From Geitlerinema sp. BBD 1991-9 (GTDB lineage: Bacteria > Cyanobacteriota > Cyanobacteriia > Cyanobacteriales > Geitlerinemataceae): 64,000 nt of DNA. Location: assembly GCA_001657325.1 (NCBI GenBank), contig LWRO01000003.1:62001-126000 (forward strand), in the 5' to 3' direction. How positions within the stretch are numbered: position 1 is the first letter of the stretch; the number at the start of each line of letters is the position of its first letter. Below are positions 63,919 through 64,000 of the stretch, in pieces. Position numbers and translations under genes: made by a program. The notes beneath the pieces are model-generated. The model was given only the letters and a program-made list of their open reading frames with translations. It had not been told where the DNA came from and did no database searches.

Positions 63919-64000
63919 GTGAAAGTTCCCTTACGTTGGTTGCTAGTCGGACTGTTTTTATTTCAAATTTTCGTGGCCGTCGGCTTGACGGGATGGCTGT
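63919..64000 (+). CDS. N-terminus of a membrane sensor protein (cut by window end)
   Basis: GTG at 63919 opens a frame reading MKVPLRWLLVGLFLFQIFVA and then VGLTGWL up to the window edge. A short basic start followed by a TM helix of this type begins many cyanobacterial Cache/CHASE-type histidine kinases and cyclases. The rest is missing, so the class cannot be decided. Confidence 0.6.
   Translation, partial: MKVPLRWLLVGLFLFQIFVAVGLTGWL

Overview
The window is chromosomal DNA of a cyanobacterium, probably filamentous or otherwise morphologically complex. Evidence: a CyaB1-type GAF-GAF-PAS-cyclase-TPR protein, a Ycf37-like TPR protein, ferredoxin-type heme oxygenase, PII with the Ser49 T-loop behind an NtcA-type promoter, SmtA metallothionein, pentapeptide-repeat and DUF4347/RTX proteins, and a marked excess of GATC palindromes such as CGATCG and TCGATCGA. 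No rRNA or tRNA gene was recognised.

0-20 kb: the 3' end of recG; a coiled-coil membrane protein; a TPS-type filamentous-haemagglutinin protein; aroQ with a 45-residue ORF just upstream; a CHASE2-GGDEF-EAL protein; a large DUF4347/cadherin-like/RTX protein beside a TPR protein; a methyltransferase; a small protein built from 19-residue G-x-R-P repeats; topA; and a DpnM-like GATC adenine methylase.

20.7-28.4 kb is an AT-richer accessory island. It holds a truncated IS66-like element, smtA with an SmtB-like operator but no smtB nearby, a truncated antitoxin, a C5-cytosine methylase, a STAND ATPase, and a probable RiPP locus. The RiPP locus has a radical SAM/SPASM maturase, a 46-residue Cys-ended peptide, a hairpin and a glycosyltransferase. 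Two non-autonomous elements with 8-bp target duplications flank or interrupt the locus.

28.4-37.4 kb: murJ, sfsA, glnB, two tandem pentapeptide-repeat paralogues, a DinG-like helicase relative and heme oxygenase. 37.9-44.6 kb is a second AT-rich block: two very large genes separated by 1 nt, encoding an unrecognised 1012-aa protein and a 1227-aa SF2-type helicase. This is the best candidate here for an undescribed defence-type system.

44.9-64 kb is mostly housekeeping: dxs, a PEP-CTERM protein, type-4 UDG, cyaB, miaE, an aldolase-family protein, a fasciclin protein, rpmI-rplT, a solute-binding protein, ycf37, thrC with a ThiS/MoaD-like gene, a second MoaD-like gene, umuD, bolA-grxD, a RodZ-like protein and the start of a membrane sensor. 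Purine-rich repeats sit directly after the stop codons of four plus-strand genes and may act as 3'-end signals.
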